Under the pieces are notes generated by a model that saw nothing but the letters and a program-made list of their open reading frames with translations, was not told the DNA's origin and made no database searches. Made by a program: the position numbers and the translations under genes. Positions 38,905 to 50,990 of a stretch of DNA of 64,000 nucleotides are shown here, piece after piece; the stretch's first letter is position 1; each line of letters begins with the position of its first letter. The stretch comes from Cephalopachus bancanus (lineage: Eukaryota > Chordata > Mammalia > Primates > Tarsiidae), in the NCBI GenBank assembly GCA_027257055.1, contig JAPVLO010000986.1, forward strand, positions 310,001 to 374,000, in the 5' to 3' direction.

Positions 38905-39149
38905 AACCTTAATGAGATATTACTGGACATCTACTAGAGTGGCTAAAAGAAAAAGTTTGATAAGTGTTGATGAGTTTGTGGAGTAACTGGAATTCCAGTA
39001 TGTTGATGGTTGAAGTGTAAAATGGTACAGCCACTTTGGAGAAATCTTTGACAGATTATTAAAGTATATCTACTTAGGAATCCATAATTCACCTCTAGGT
39101 ATTTACCTAAGGGAAATTAAAACATGCATTGTCAAAAATATTTATTCAA
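38905..39149 (+). mobile_element. Old L1 (L1M-type) ORF2 end
   Basis: 'aatgagatattactggacat', 'aaaatggtacagccactttg' and 'attcacctctaggtatttac' are in ORF2 order. Confidence 0.75.
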
Positions 39150-39525
39150 GACGGGAGGATTGCTTGAACCCAGGAGTTCGAGACCAGCCTGGGCAACATA
39201 GGGAGACATCAGTTTCACAAAAAAATTTTTTTTAATTTAGCTAGGTGTGGTGGTGCATGCCTGTAGCTCCTGCTATTCAGGAGGCTGAGGCAGGTGGATT
39301 GCTTCAGTCCAGGTGTTCGAGACCAGCCTGGGCAACATAGTGAGACCTCATCTTTACCAAAAAAAATTAGCCAATCATGGTTGCATGCACCTGCAGTCCC
39401 AGCTTCTCAGGAGACTGAGGCAGGAGGATCACTTGAGCCCAGAAGGTTGAGGCTGCAGTGAGCCATGATCATGCCACTTCACTCCAGCCTAGGTAACAGA
39501 GTGTAATTCTGACTCAAAAAAAGCT
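39150..39525 (+). mobile_element. Trimeric Alu, 5'-truncated
   Basis: Two left/middle-type arms, each with 'gaccagcctgggcaacatag', followed by a right arm with 'gctgcagtgagccatgatca'. The head of the first arm is missing. Confidence 0.83.
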
Positions 39526-39678
39526 ATTTGTGGAGTCCAGATCTTGTAGAGTCTTGTTTGTCCTAGTAAAGAAGAACATTTTAAAGGAAAGTGTTTCCAA
39601 GAAAATAGTAAGTTAAGGAGAGAATGAAGGCTATTACGACCTTTTGATTGATGACAAGCACTGTTGTTTGTTTCTTAC

Positions 39679-39801
39679 CTATGATTCCTGTGCTGCATCC
39701 TTCCTCCTTTAGTAAGGCTGCAAATGAGGTTTCATTGCAAGGGAGGCCTGCAAGGACCCCAAGTGATTTGATGACACTGGCACTGCTGTTAGAAACCATA
39801 C
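39679..39801 (-). pseudogene. ARSF: Arylsulfatase (ARSF/ARSH-like) exon preceding the KWH exon
   Basis: On the minus strand the acceptor ctacctttag (AG at 39803-39802) and the donor G|GTAAG (GT at 39678-39677) bound a 123-bp exon, phase 1 in and phase 1 out. It encodes (G)[38 protein letters not shown]. This is the sulfatase segment downstream of the catalytic Cys loop, with the conserved GLP.NET.FA.LLK..GYSTG core. The frame is open and the phase fits the exon at 36422-36758, 2.9 kb downstream. Taken alone it looks intact. I label it pseudogene because the next exon has a stop. No exon carrying the catalytic C.PSR motif, and none of the C-terminal exons, was found in the window. A plus-orientation tandem LTR array begins only about 50 bp upstream of the acceptor. 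Confidence 0.85.
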
Positions 39802-39851
39802 CTAAAGGTAGTTTAAAAGAAAAAACTACAAGGAGCAAGTGAATTAATAGA

Positions 39852-40209
39852 GTGAATGCCTGTGTCTCTCCAAAATTCCTATGATGAAATCCGCACCCCT
39901 GAGGAGATGGTGACAGGAGGTGGGGCCTTTGGGAGGGGATGAGGTCATGAGGGTGGAGCCTCATGCATGGGGTTCCTGTCCTTATACAAAGAGGAAGAGT
40001 CCCCAGAGTGTGCGCTCTTTCTCCCCACCACATGAGGACACAACGAGAAGGCGACTGTCAGCTCACCAGAAAAAGAATCCTCACCCAGCATGAAATTTGC
40101 ATGTCTTGACCTTGGACTTCCAGCTTCCAGATCTTTGAGACATAAATAACTGTTGTTTATCAATTACATAACTATAGGATTTTGTTACAGCAGCACAAGT
40201 GAACTGAAA
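39852..40209 (+). mobile_element. MaLR-type LTR, tandem unit 1 of 4
   Basis: 'aattcctatgatgaaatccg', 'ggtggggcctttgggagggg', 'catgaggacacaacgagaag' and 'ttgttacagcagcacaagtg' are landmarks of MST/MLT1-like LTRs. The unit starts about 50 bp from a sulfatase exon, in the opposite orientation to the gene. Confidence 0.8.
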
Positions 40210-40246
40210 ATGAGGGTTTCATCCTAGCAAATGGGGGGAAGGTGTA

Positions 40247-40593
40247 TGTTGACTGAATGTGTCCCTCCCAATTCCTATGTTGAATCCTCACCCCTAAGGA
40301 GATGGTGTTGGGAAGCAGGACTTTTGGGAGGGGGTGAGGTCTTGAGGGTAGAGCCCCACAAATGAGCTCCATGTCCTATAAAAGGGACCCAAGAGAGCCC
40401 CCTCACATCTTCCACCATATGAGGATACAAGAAGGCGGCTGTCTGCAATCCAGGAAGAGTCCTCATCAGACACAGAATCTACACACTTTGACCTTGGACT
40501 TCAATCTCCAGAACCATGAAACATGAATGTCTGTTGTTTATATGTTGCCCGGTCTATGGGCTTGTGTTGCAGCAGCACAAATGGACTAAGACA
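40247..40593 (+). mobile_element. MaLR-type LTR, tandem unit 2 of 4
   Basis: Same landmarks, starting 'tgttgactgaatgtgtccct'. A linker of about 40 bp ('tcctagcaaatggggggaag') separates it from unit 1. The repeat spacing is 395 bp. Confidence 0.82.
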
Positions 40594-40634
40594 CCTTCCT
40601 GAGGGTTCCAGCTCAGCAAATGAGGAAAGGTGTG

Positions 40635-40980
40635 TGTTGACTGAATGTTTATGTCCCTACAAATTCCTATGATGTGATGGTGTTGGGAAGTAGGGCCTTT
40701 GAGAGGGAATGAGATCTTGAGTGGGGGCCTCAGGAATGGGATCCATGTCCTTATACAAAGAGGAAGAGACCCAAGAGCACACACACTCTCTCTCTACCAT
40801 GTAAGGCTACAATGGGACAGTAGCCATCTGTAAATCAGGAAAAGAATCCTCACCAGACATGGAATCGACATGCTTTGAGCATGGACTTCAGTCTCCAGAG
40901 CTGTGGGGTATAAATGTCTGCTGTTTATAAGCTGTCCAGTCTATGGGATTTTGTTGTAGCAGCACAAGTGGACTAAGACA
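40635..40980 (+). mobile_element. MaLR-type LTR, tandem unit 3 of 4
   Basis: Begins 'tgttgactgaatgtttatgt', ends 'gcacaagtggactaagaca'. Preceded by a homologous linker ('ctcagcaaatgaggaaaggt'). Spacing 388 bp. Part of the middle is deleted after 'cctatgatg'. Confidence 0.82.
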
Positions 40981-41028
40981 CCTTCCTGAAACATGAGAAT
41001 TCCAACCCAGCAAACGGAGACTTGTGTG

Positions 41029-41390
41029 TGTTGGCTGAATGTCTGTGTCTTCCCAAAGTTCCTATGTTGAATCCTCACCCCCAAGGGGATGGTGTCAGGA
41101 GGTGGTGCCTTTGCTAGGTGATGAGGTCATGAGGGTGGAGCCATTATGAATGGGATTCGTGTCCTTATACAAAGAGGAAGAGATCCCAGAGCTCACTCTC
41201 TCCACCACACGAGGACACAGCAAGAAGGCAGCCGTCTGTAAACCAGGAAGAGTATCCTCACCAGACATGGAATCTATATGCCTTGACCTTGGACTTCCAG
41301 CTGCTAGAGATGTGGGACATACATTTCTGCTGTTGATAAGTCACCCAGTCTATGGGATTTTGTCTGTAGCAGCCTACACAAACTAAGACT
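41029..41390 (+). mobile_element. MaLR-type LTR, tandem unit 4 of 4
   Basis: Begins 'tgttggctgaatgtctgtgt' after a homologous linker ('cccagcaaacggagacttgt'). Spacing 394 bp. No gag/pol/env-like sequence occurs between units. Confidence 0.82.
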
Positions 41391-41644
41391 TTTCCTTTCT
41401 TCTAACTCAAAGTTAATGTCAGGAAGATTGGAAACCTTTAGGTGGGTACGTGCAGCCTTGGTCTGCCTTACAGAACCACTATCTCAAATCTATAGGGACT
41501 TTACTTTTTTTAGTTTGAGATAAGCCAGATACTATAAACCTCCTGACACAGAACAGTTTACATGAGACCCTGATAAGCCAGAGAGATATCCCAACCTTAA
41601 CTGTAAACTAGACTTCAGAACTGGACTTCCTGAATTGTGTGTAT
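41391..41644. other. Unassigned sequence
   Basis: Between the LTR array and an L1 3' UTR. Nothing recognised. Confidence 0.3.
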
Positions 41645-41910
41645 TTCTTACTCTATTTACTGACTTGGTTTCAGATTCACGGGGTACACATGCATATTCA
41701 TCACATGGACACATTGTGAAGTGGTGGGGATTGGCTCTTAGGTGGCCCATTCCTCAGATAGTGAACAACATACCCCATAAGTAATTTCTGAACCCTGACC
41801 TCCCCCCTCCCCTATTATTGGCACCCCCAGTTTCTATTATTCCCATCTCTGTGACCACTCACCTCCTCACTCTTAAGCTGCAAAGTCTGTGCCCATGAGC
41901 CAAGACCACT
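41645..41910 (-). mobile_element. L1 3' UTR fragment
   Basis: 'cagattcacggggtacacat', 'aggtggcccattcctcagat' and 'gacctcccccctcccctatt' match an antisense L1 3' UTR. The same region occurs at 53.55 kb. Confidence 0.8.
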
Positions 41911-41942
41911 TTACTCACTTTTAAACCACATAATCACACAAG

Positions 41943-42135
41943 GTCCGACAATTAGGTTTGCAAACCACCCTAGAAAAAGTGCTACATGCCTCACTGCTGA
42001 ATTTCACTACAGTCACCTTTGAAGTATTCCCCTTGGGAAGCTATGCACCAATGCCAGTGTCTAGTCCACTCATCAAAGCAATTGTGGAAAACTTTTTCTG
42101 TAATGGCCATCAGCTGTCATTATTATTCATTGAGG
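41943..42135 (-). mobile_element. Mariner family B, 3' end only
   Basis: Starts with terminal repeat 'ccgacaattaggtttgcaaa' and runs about 190 bp through 'ctagaaaaagtgctacatgc' and 'ccccttgggaagctatgcac'. This is the same end sequence as 42300-42499, in opposite orientation. Confidence 0.8.
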
Positions 42136-42500
42136 CCTGACAATAAAATTCACAAACTTGCCACGTGCGCTAATGTTGCCAGCACTGTGCAAAAAACTGT
42201 ATTGGAACACCCTCCCTGCCCACCTGATCTGGTCCCCAGTGACTCTTTCCTTTACTCAAAGATAAAAGAAATATTGAAAGAAAGATATTTGATGACATTT
42301 GGGACATCGAGGGTAATATGAAGACAGTTCAGATGGCCAATCTAGAAAGAGTTTCAAAATTGTTCTGTTGGATCGACGAGGTTCTGGTGTCAGTGCATAG
42401 CTTCCCAAGGGGAGTACTTTGAAGGTGACCATAATGATATTCAGCCACAAAGAATGTAGCACTTTTTCTAGGATGAGTTCAAGAACCTAATTGTCAGGTA
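42136..42500 (+). mobile_element. Mariner family B, internally deleted element
   Basis: 5' terminal repeat 'cctgacaataaaattcacaa' and 3' terminal repeat (inverted) ending 'aagaacctaattgtcagg' then TA. Between them is a transposase C-terminal remnant (EHPPCPPDLVPSDSFLY, the third-Asp region, then frame decay). About 365 bp, nonautonomous. The terminal repeats differ from family A. Confidence 0.83.
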
Positions 42501-42788
42501 TTGGAGACATACTCAAAATAACTAAAAACTGGTATTCAAGGAAAAACTTGTTCACATAATGTGTGTAGCTGTTTTATACACAATAGCTAATGGGTAGAAA
42601 CACTTCAACTGTACATCAGTTGATGAATTTATAAACAACATTGTGTGTATCATAGTATTCAATATTAAAAGGAGCAAGACTCTGACACAGGGTACAATGT
42701 GGATGAACTTTGAAAATGCCACACTCAGTGACAGAAGTTAGTCACAAAATGTTAAATGTTGTGGAATTTCATTTATATAAAAGGTTAA
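42501..42788 (+). mobile_element. Old L1 (L1M-type) fragment, part 1
   Basis: 'tttatacacaatagctaatg', 'aaggagcaagactctgacac' and 'gtggaatttcatttatataa' follow an L1M ORF2/3' UTR. Continues after the Alus at 43391. Confidence 0.7.
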
Positions 42789-43240
<452 letters not shown>

Positions 43241-43249
43241 TCAGGCACA

Positions 43250-43390
43250 CTTGACTGGGTGCAGTGCTTTACATCTGCAATCCCAGCACTTTGGCAGGCC
43301 AAAGTGGGAGAATGACTTGAGCCCAGGAGCTCAGGACTAGCCTGGGCAACACAGCAAGACTGTAAACAATAAAAATAAATAAACAAATAA
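43250..43390 (+). mobile_element. Free left Alu monomer
   Basis: Left arm only, tail (AAAT)n/(AAAC)n. Confidence 0.8.
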
Positions 43391-43690
43391 AATGTCTAAA
43401 ACAGGCAAATCCATAGAGACAGAAAGTGGATTAGTGGTTGCCCAGGGACTGGAAGAAGGAAGAACAGAGAGTGATTGCTTAATGGAGACAAGTCACCATT
43501 TTTCCTTAGGGTGAGAAAATATTCTGGGACCAGATGGAGATGGTACAATAACGGGAATGTGCTAAATGCCCCTGAACTGCACACTTCAAAATGAGTACCG
43601 GTTTCAAAACCACGATTGTCACTGGGCATGACATTTTCAAGGTTCATAACTTTATGTTCTCTAATTTTTACTTCAGTTAAAAAAAGTAAC
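43391..43690 (+). mobile_element. Old L1 (L1M-type) fragment, part 2
   Basis: 'agacagaaagtggattagtg', 'ttgcccagggactggaagaa' and 'ctgaactgcacacttcaaaa' are the L1M 3' UTR continuing from 42788. Confidence 0.78.
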
Positions 43691-44149
43691 AGGAATGTAA
43701 CTAGAGCCTTGGGTATAATTTTCTTCTGCTTCCATTGACATTTTCTCTAAAATTTAAATAAATTGAGCAGGGGGTTAATACTATTTTCTCCACTGCTACA
43801 GTGTGGTGATAAAAGTTTTCCAGATCCTGATAGATGTTTTCTGGTAACCGTGTTCAGACATGGTTAGTTAACTATTTTCTTCCAAGAGAGATTCTTTTTG
43901 TTGTCCTGGTGTAGAAAGTAAAATCTACTGTGTCCATTCATGAGGATAGCAGAACAAAAAGCCAATGCCGTGTAAAAAGACATGACTCAGGCATACGGAG
44001 TGATTCTGTATTGATTGGGGGGACAGTAATGCTCTAGAAGATGCCAGTAACAGTGTGCCCAGTGACAGAAGGTCACGTGTTGTCAAAATGGCATATATTG
44101 CAGTACGTGTGCCTAGTTTTTATTTTAATTAATTAATTTATTTACTTAT
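43691..44149. other. Single-copy sequence
   Basis: No feature recognised. Confidence 0.4.
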
Positions 44150-44437
44150 TTATTTTTGCAGAGATGGAGTCTTGCTATGTTGCCCAGGCTGGAGCATAGA
44201 GGTGCAATCAAAGCTCATGGACACCTTTAACTCCTGGCTCAAGTAATTCTCCTGTGTCAGCCTCCTGAGTAGATGAGAATACATGTGCAGCCATGCACAG
44301 CTACTTTCTATTTTTTTGTAGAGATGGGGATCTCATTATGTTGCCCAGGCTGGTCTCAAATTCCGGGCCTCAAGCGATACTTCCTCCTTGGCCTCCCAAA
44401 GTGCTGGGATTACAGCCATGAGCAACCATGCCCGACC
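44150..44437 (-). mobile_element. Alu, AluJ-like
   Basis: Antisense, missing part of the tail-side right arm. Begins 'gcagagatggagtcttgcta'. Confidence 0.84.
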
Positions 44438-44579
44438 TTGCTTTTCTTGTCAGACTTTTTAAAGTATTCAGACTACATTTCTCTTTCCTCCCATCCTAAG
44501 GTGACTGCAGAGCATGGCAGAGACGGTTTGCATACCTGGCCCAGAGGTTGATGTGAGAAGTCCTGAGGAGGGAGACAAC

Positions 44580-44885
44580 AGGAGGGTTGTTAGAGGGGAG
44601 GGGAGGGGAGAGAGAGAAAAACAGAGAAGGGGAGAGACAGAGGGGAGGGAGAGGGGGAGAAAGGGGAGGGAGGGAAAGACAGAGGGACACAGAGAGAGGG
44701 AGGGGGAGAAAGACAGAGGGAGACAGAGGAAGGTAGAGAGGGAGGGAGAAAGAGGAGATGGAGAGAGGAAGAGAGGGAGGGAGAAAGGGGGAGGAAGGGA
44801 GAGACATTAAGGGAAACAGAGGAAAGGAGAAGGAGGGGAGAGAGAGAGAAAGAGAGAGAGAGAAAGAAAGAGAGAGAGAGAGCTA
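44580..44885. repeat. 305-bp polypurine tract
   Basis: Almost only A and G on the plus strand, built from GGGAGA/GGAGAG/AGACAG units, ending in (GA)n. The strand bias and G-runs are directly visible. Confidence 0.95.
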
Positions 44886-45245
44886 TTAAGCAAAAGATAA
44901 CCCATCTCATCTCTATGCAATTCGGAGCTACTCAGTTAAGATTCTTAAAATAACTCTGTTATTATCAGAATACAAACCTTTAGCCTTGAAGTTGATGATG
45001 GTGCATGACTGACTACCAGTTTTCATAATCTTTCTGATGCTTTATTCACTTTATTCTTATATGTCCACACATCTGTTTGTGTTTCGATCGAAATGAAGAA
45101 GCCTCAGGAAGCTAGACTCTATATTTCATGGAGGCATCCGGAACTGAACCAAACATCCCATCATACTTACATCATTTCATAACATGGATCATCCAGATTT
45201 TTCACATGTGTGAGTGCTGCACACTCTCGTGTGGATATTTTTGTA
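44886..45245. other. Single-copy sequence
   Basis: No feature recognised. Confidence 0.4.
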
Positions 45246-45527
45246 CTTTTTTTTGAGTTGGGATCTCTGTTGCCCAGTCTGGAGTGCAGTGGCATGATCA
45301 CGGCTCACCACAGCCTCAACCTCCTGGCTCAGGTCATCCTCCCACCTCATCCTCTGGAGTAGCTGGGACTACAGGCATGTGCCAGCATGCCCAGCTAATT
45401 TTTTCTTATTTTTTATAGCGACGAGGTCTTGCTATGTTGCTAGTCTCAAACTCCTGTGCTCAAACCATCCTTCCTCCTGAGACTCCCAAAGTGCTGGGAT
45501 TACAGGCGTGAGCCACTGTTCCCAGCA
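45246..45527 (-). mobile_element. Alu, AluJ-like
   Basis: Antisense dimer, ending 'gccactgttcccagca'. Confidence 0.87.
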
Positions 45528-47179
45528 TATTTTTGTTCTTGATCAAATTTGTTTCCAAATGGACTTCAGTATTGATCTGGCTTTGATGTTTAGAAAGTCA
45601 AGCAATAAACTGCTGTAACTCTTTCACATAGTTTGATACAAAAGGTTTTATACAGCTGAGGGAATTAAAAACAAAGAGGACTTTTTCTCCTTTCTTTTAA
45701 ATTGAAAGCAAATCGTTTTTTAACCTCTAAAAATTTAGACCGATTATTTTGTTTGCTTTGCACTGGATAGGATCAGAAATGGGTTATAAGTTTTGCCTGT
45801 TCTGCATCCGGCTTTCCAAGAAAAATAGTGGACAGAAATCCAGAAAACGTTTTCAGAGGCCAGATTTTTGTGAGATTTTGTGATGCCAGATTCTTGCCAG
45901 ACTTTGTGATGCTGTGAGCCACAGCATCATCAATCTTCATAGTGAGGGCTGGTCGGGGACCACCTTGTGGGTTCAAACCACCTTCTCAGGTTTCAGGGAA
46001 TGACTTCTCTGGGTCATGCTGACACCCCCATGCCATGTGGCTGGAACCGACGCAGATCAGCAAAATAGACCATTTTTAAATCTGCTCCCCGAAGAAAGTT
46101 ACACACAACCGCTTGAAGACCACTGTGATTATGGACCCAACTGAATATTTCAGAAATGTGCAGCAAGTTGCATGGATGGCTGCATTAAGATGTTTTTAAA
46201 AGAACCCACATTGGCTTGGCATGATTTTTTTTTACTCTCCATAAACACAATTGGTTTCACCTATGAAGCAGAATCTTGGGAGATCTGCAGGAAGAAGCTT
46301 CTTTGTCAATCTTGAGCCCTTTGAATTGAAATAATCTGAAAATTGCCATGGCTGACTGTTTTTATTTTTTAATCAATTCCAGAAATATTTTACCAGATAA
46401 AAATAGGGATCAAGTATTTATTTTTCACCATGGGGTGGGAGACATTTCCAAGACCGCGTGTATCTTTTTATATTTTTACGGGCTTCTGAGATTTTTTTCC
46501 CCACCACAAAGACCTCTTGTTAGACTTTACTCTTATAAAAGTATACTAGGCTTGAAAAGCTGACCTCAGGGACTTTGGCAACCATATTAGTAAATGATAA
46601 TTTTATGATGATTCTTAAATTCCCTGCAACTTCAGATAAAAAAGAACAAAAAACCAAATACATTGGTTCCTCAAAAGTAAATTGAAATGCTGAGCTAATA
46701 CTTTTAGAAGTTGACTTATTCTTCTGTTAGAGGGAAAGACTTACTCGTTGGTGTAAATGAGTGTTTTTTTCAAGTCATCCATGCAGCGTTCTGACATGCA
46801 AAATGGATTATGGAATTTTCCGTGAATATATTTGAAGAAGGATTTGATTTTTTTATAAAGTGAGTCTAAAGAGCTAATAGTGGTTTGGAATAGATCCTAT
46901 GGACCCCCAAAATGATCGCATCTTATTGCAACTTAAGGACACAAAAATAAAAATAAAAAATGCACCCTCCAAAACAATAGCATGGTTTGAAACAAAGCCT
47001 AAGCACAACAGATTTAATTAAACCTCTGAAGTTTCAGAGGGCTTCTTAAATGGGGTAATCTTCAGAAGTTAATTATTGCAGTTAGAAATGTAGCACGGGC
47101 CAAGTTAGGCCAGCCACTTGTCTTTGTACAACCCGTGAACTAAGAATGTTTTCATATTTTAATTTATTATTTTATTATT
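45528..47179. other. Longest single-copy stretch (1.65 kb)
   Basis: No interspersed repeat recognised. Contains a 9-bp-stem hairpin (about 45908-45928) and short open frames without domains (45773-45976 minus, 46348-46563 plus). Confidence 0.45.
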
Positions 47180-47418
47180 TTTGAGGGTATCGGGGTCTCA
47201 CTCTGTCACCCGTGCAGTGAGTGGCATGATCATGGCTCACTGCAGCAATTTTCTGGGCTCAAGCGATCCTTCCACCTCAGCCTCCTGAGTCACTGGGACT
47301 ACAGTCACATGGCACCATGCTGGCTAATTTTTTTGTTTGTATTTTGTGTAGAGACGAGGTATCACTATGTTGCCCAGGCTGGTCTCAAACTTCTGCGCTC
47401 AGGAGATCCTTCTGCCTG
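47180..47418 (-). mobile_element. Alu, 5'-end missing
   Basis: Antisense. Stops at 'agatccttctgcctgg' before the element head. Confidence 0.82.
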
Positions 47419-47798
47419 GACAGTTTTTGTATTTTAATAAATTTTCAAAAGTGCAGAGGAAAAATGCTATTTTGTGATTTGTATTACAGTGCATACAAAG
47501 TCTTATTGGCACCCAGCCAAGCTAATACATTAATGTACTGCCTAAGGCCATTTTTATGCTGAAATGGCTGAGTTGAGTGCTTACCACAGATCATGTGGCC
47601 AGCACAACTGAAAATCCTACTCCCTGGCCTTGAAAAGTTTGCTGATCTCTGGTTTTTAATTTTAATTGAGCAAACATTGGGTTTGAAGTCCTATAGATCA
47701 GGAACAGATTGGTGGAGGACTGTGTCCACCCCTTCAGGATTCTTGCAAATGACTTGAGAAGACAGAATGTAAAAATATTCATGTATTAGAAATTGTAA
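47419..47798. other. Single-copy sequence
   Basis: No feature recognised. Confidence 0.35.
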
Positions 47799-48136
<338 letters not shown>

Positions 48137-48339
48137 TCAATTCTGAGCTTGGGGTCTACAAAGGCCAAGAAATGGAAGTGGGAGACTCAGAAGGTGGAAG
48201 GGGAAAGGAGAGAGATGAAAAATCATATGTCAGGTACAGTGTGCATAAGTGGAGGTAACGGGTGCACTTAAAGTTCAGACTTCTTCACCACTCTGCAAAG
48301 CAACCATGGAATCAAAAGTCATTTGTACCCCTAAAGTTA

Positions 48340-49615
48340 TTGAAATTTTTTTAAATTTATTATAAAGATGTGGGGTACATTTCAGGGTTAGGTATACAAA
48401 CATTGATCATGCCGGTACCCTTGTTGATGAGGCATGCCCCTCTCTCCCCTAACAGTTTCCCTCAACTGCCAATCCCACCACCCCCCGACAGTTTCCCACT
48501 GCTGCCAATCGCTTTCTTACAGCATTGTAAATGAGAACATATGCAACATATGCATATGCAACTCAGTTCTATGTTTCTGTGATAAATCACTGAGTATGAT
48601 CAACTCCAAATCCATCCAAGGTGCTGCAAAATCCATATATTTGTCCTTCTTTGTGGCTGCATAATATTCCATTGTGTATATGTACCACATTTTAAAAATC
48701 CAGTCCAGCCTCAATGGGCAACACTATTGGTTCCATGTTTTTGCTATTATGAATAGAGCCACAACAAACATGCATGTGCAGGTATCTTTTTTGTAGAATA
48801 ATTTGAGTTCCTTCGGGTATATTCTCAATAGGGGGGATTGCTGTGTCATATGAAAGGTCAATTTCTAGTTCTTTCAGAAATTGCCACATTGTATTCCAAA
48901 GAGGTTGTATTAGTCTGCATTCCCACCAGCAGTGTAGAAGCGTTCCTTTTTCTCCACATCATCACCAACACCTGTTGTTGTTTGTTTTATTAATGATGGC
49001 CATTCTTACAGGGTTAGGTGGTGTCTCAATGTGGTTTTGATTTGCATTTCTCTGATGATGAGTGAGGCTGAGCACTTTTTCATGTGTCTGTTTGCTGCCC
49101 ATATATCTTCTTTTGAGAAGTGTCTATTCATGTCTTTTGCCCACTTTTTAAAAGGGCTGTTTGCTTTTTTCCTTTCAGCACGTTTGAGTTTCTTGTAGAT
49201 CTCAGATGTTAGGCCTTGGTCGGATATACAGTTGGCAAATATTTTTTCCCATTCTGTGGGCTGTCTCCCTGCTCTCTTGATGGTTTCTTTTGTTTTGCAG
49301 AAACTCTTTGATTTGATAAGGTCCCACTTGTCTATCTTATTTCTTAAGGTATTGGACTTTTAGGGTTCTGAAAAGGAATTGGTTCCCAGTTCCAATTTCC
49401 ATAAGGGTATCTCCTGCACTTTCTAAGATTCTTATAGTTTAAGGTTTTACGTTTAGGTCTTTGATCCATTTAGAGTTAATTTTTGTGTATGGTGATAGGT
49501 AGGGGTCCTGTTTCAATCTTCTGCATGTGGTCAGCTGGTTTTCCCAGCACCAATTACTGAATAGGTTCTCCTCTCCCCAGTGGTTGTTGTTGGAGGCTTT
49601 GTCAAAGATCAGTTT
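48340..49615 (-). mobile_element. L1 3' 1.3 kb
   Basis: Antisense, with poly-A side at about 48340. It includes a short duplicated 'acagtttccc..ctgccaatc' segment (48458-48512) and ORF2 coding remnants up to 49615. It is the longest L1 in the window and has frame breaks. Confidence 0.92.
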
Positions 49616-49821
49616 CGGATGCTGGGAACCAGAAAACCCTCAAGGAATAGATACAACCCCAGCAGTGTTCTCAGGAAGGAGTAGATGTAAGATAAACCCT
49701 GGAAACAGAAGGCAGATTGTTGAATTGGGGAGTCAGCCTTTCTCTGGTGTGTGAGGTATGGAAGATCATCCTTATAGTCAGTCAAGGATGACAAAAATGA
49801 CAGCTTCTTCGGTTGACAAGA
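49616..49821. other. Unassigned sequence between L1 fragments
   Basis: No feature recognised. Confidence 0.3.
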
Positions 49822-50062
49822 CACCTGTGCCTACATGCTCATCACAGCACGATTCATAATTGCAAAGACGTGGACTCAACCTAAATGCCCATCAGCTGAT
49901 CAGTGGACAAATAAAATGTGCTGTTTATACACTGTGGAATGCTATGCAGCCATCAAAAAGAATGGTATTACGTTTTTTGCAGCAACTCGGATGGAATTGG
50001 AGACTATCATCCCAAGTGAACTAACTCAGGAACAGAAAATCAGTGCTGTTTTAAGCCACTCA
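49822..50062 (+). mobile_element. L1 ORF2 C-terminal fragment, sense
   Basis: 'cataattgcaaagacgtgga', 'gctatgcagccatcaaaaag' and 'ctcggatggaattggagact'. Duplicates a region also present in the antisense L1 just upstream, so it is a separate insertion. Confidence 0.82.
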
Positions 50063-50380
50063 AATTCAGAATGGTTTGTTACTCAACGAGAACTAACTCT
50101 TGCAATAGCACCAATGAAGATTTATATCCTCCAAAATAAAGACGAAATTAAATAACCAAGCTCCAACAACAGTCAGATAACATTAAACTTCACAACAGCA
50201 ATACAGGATGTCAAGAGACAAGTTGTAAGGCATTCAATCATATGTGAGAACATTTGTTTTTTTCTGTTAGAATTCCAAACCTGACCAGACTTGTGAATCA
50301 ATATGAGGAGAAGAAGAAATTTAAAAATGAAGAAAAATTTTAAGATGAAAACATTTTAAAAATTAAATTTAAAAAGAGCA

Positions 50381-50640
50381 TTATTAACAGTTATAAACTC
50401 TGATGGAAGCTATTAAGGACTGTTTTAATTTTCTTCTTACACTTTTCAGTTTCCTGAATCTTATCTCTTATTATTTTCTGATTTAAAAATACATAACTAT
50501 AATTGCTTCCACTGCCGAAGGTGTTTATGGTCTTAGAGGGGGAGATGTGATACTACTTTTGGAGTAGACTCTAATTTCCATTTTGCAGATACCAACACCT
50601 AGCTTTATATTGATTAAATATAGGTCTTGTTTAATTCAAC
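50381..50640. repeat. ~250-bp diverged duplication, copy A
   Basis: Shares 'ttaacagttataa.ctc', 'tttcctgaat.ttatctct', 'actctaatttcca' and 'acacctagctttatat' in order with 52417-52665. No known repeat family recognised. Confidence 0.8.
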
Positions 50641-50698
50641 TTTCTTTTTCATAAGCAAAAAGAAGGGTTTTTCATATGCAAAATATTAAAAAATTTTC

Positions 50699-50990
50699 GG
50701 CCGGGCTCAGTGGCTCAGCCTGTAATCCCGCGCCTTTGGGAGGCTGAGGTGAGTGGATTGCCTGAGCCTGTGGGTTCGAGACCCGCCTGGGCAGCGAGAC
50801 CTCATCTCTACAATAAATAAATAAAAAATCAGCCGGGCGTGGTAGCACATGCCTGTAGTTCCAGCTACTTGGAAGGCTGAGGCGAAAGGATCGCCGGAGC
50901 CCAGGAGGTCGAGGCTGCGGTGGCCGGGAGCAGCCACTGCACTCCAGTCTGGGCAACAGAGTGAGACTCCAACTCAAAAAAAAAAGAAAA
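50699..50990 (+). mobile_element. Alu, T-arm subfamily
   Basis: Sense full-length copy. Hairpin GTGGG-TTCGAGA-CCCGC, right arm 'ggtggccgggagcagccac'. Possible short target duplication aaaattt(t)c. Confidence 0.93.

Noticed and set aside
39581..40033. Treating the 150-codon minus frame as one coding unit
   Set aside because: The sulfatase homology is confined to the 123 bp between clear splice sites. The rest of the frame lies in intron and LTR.
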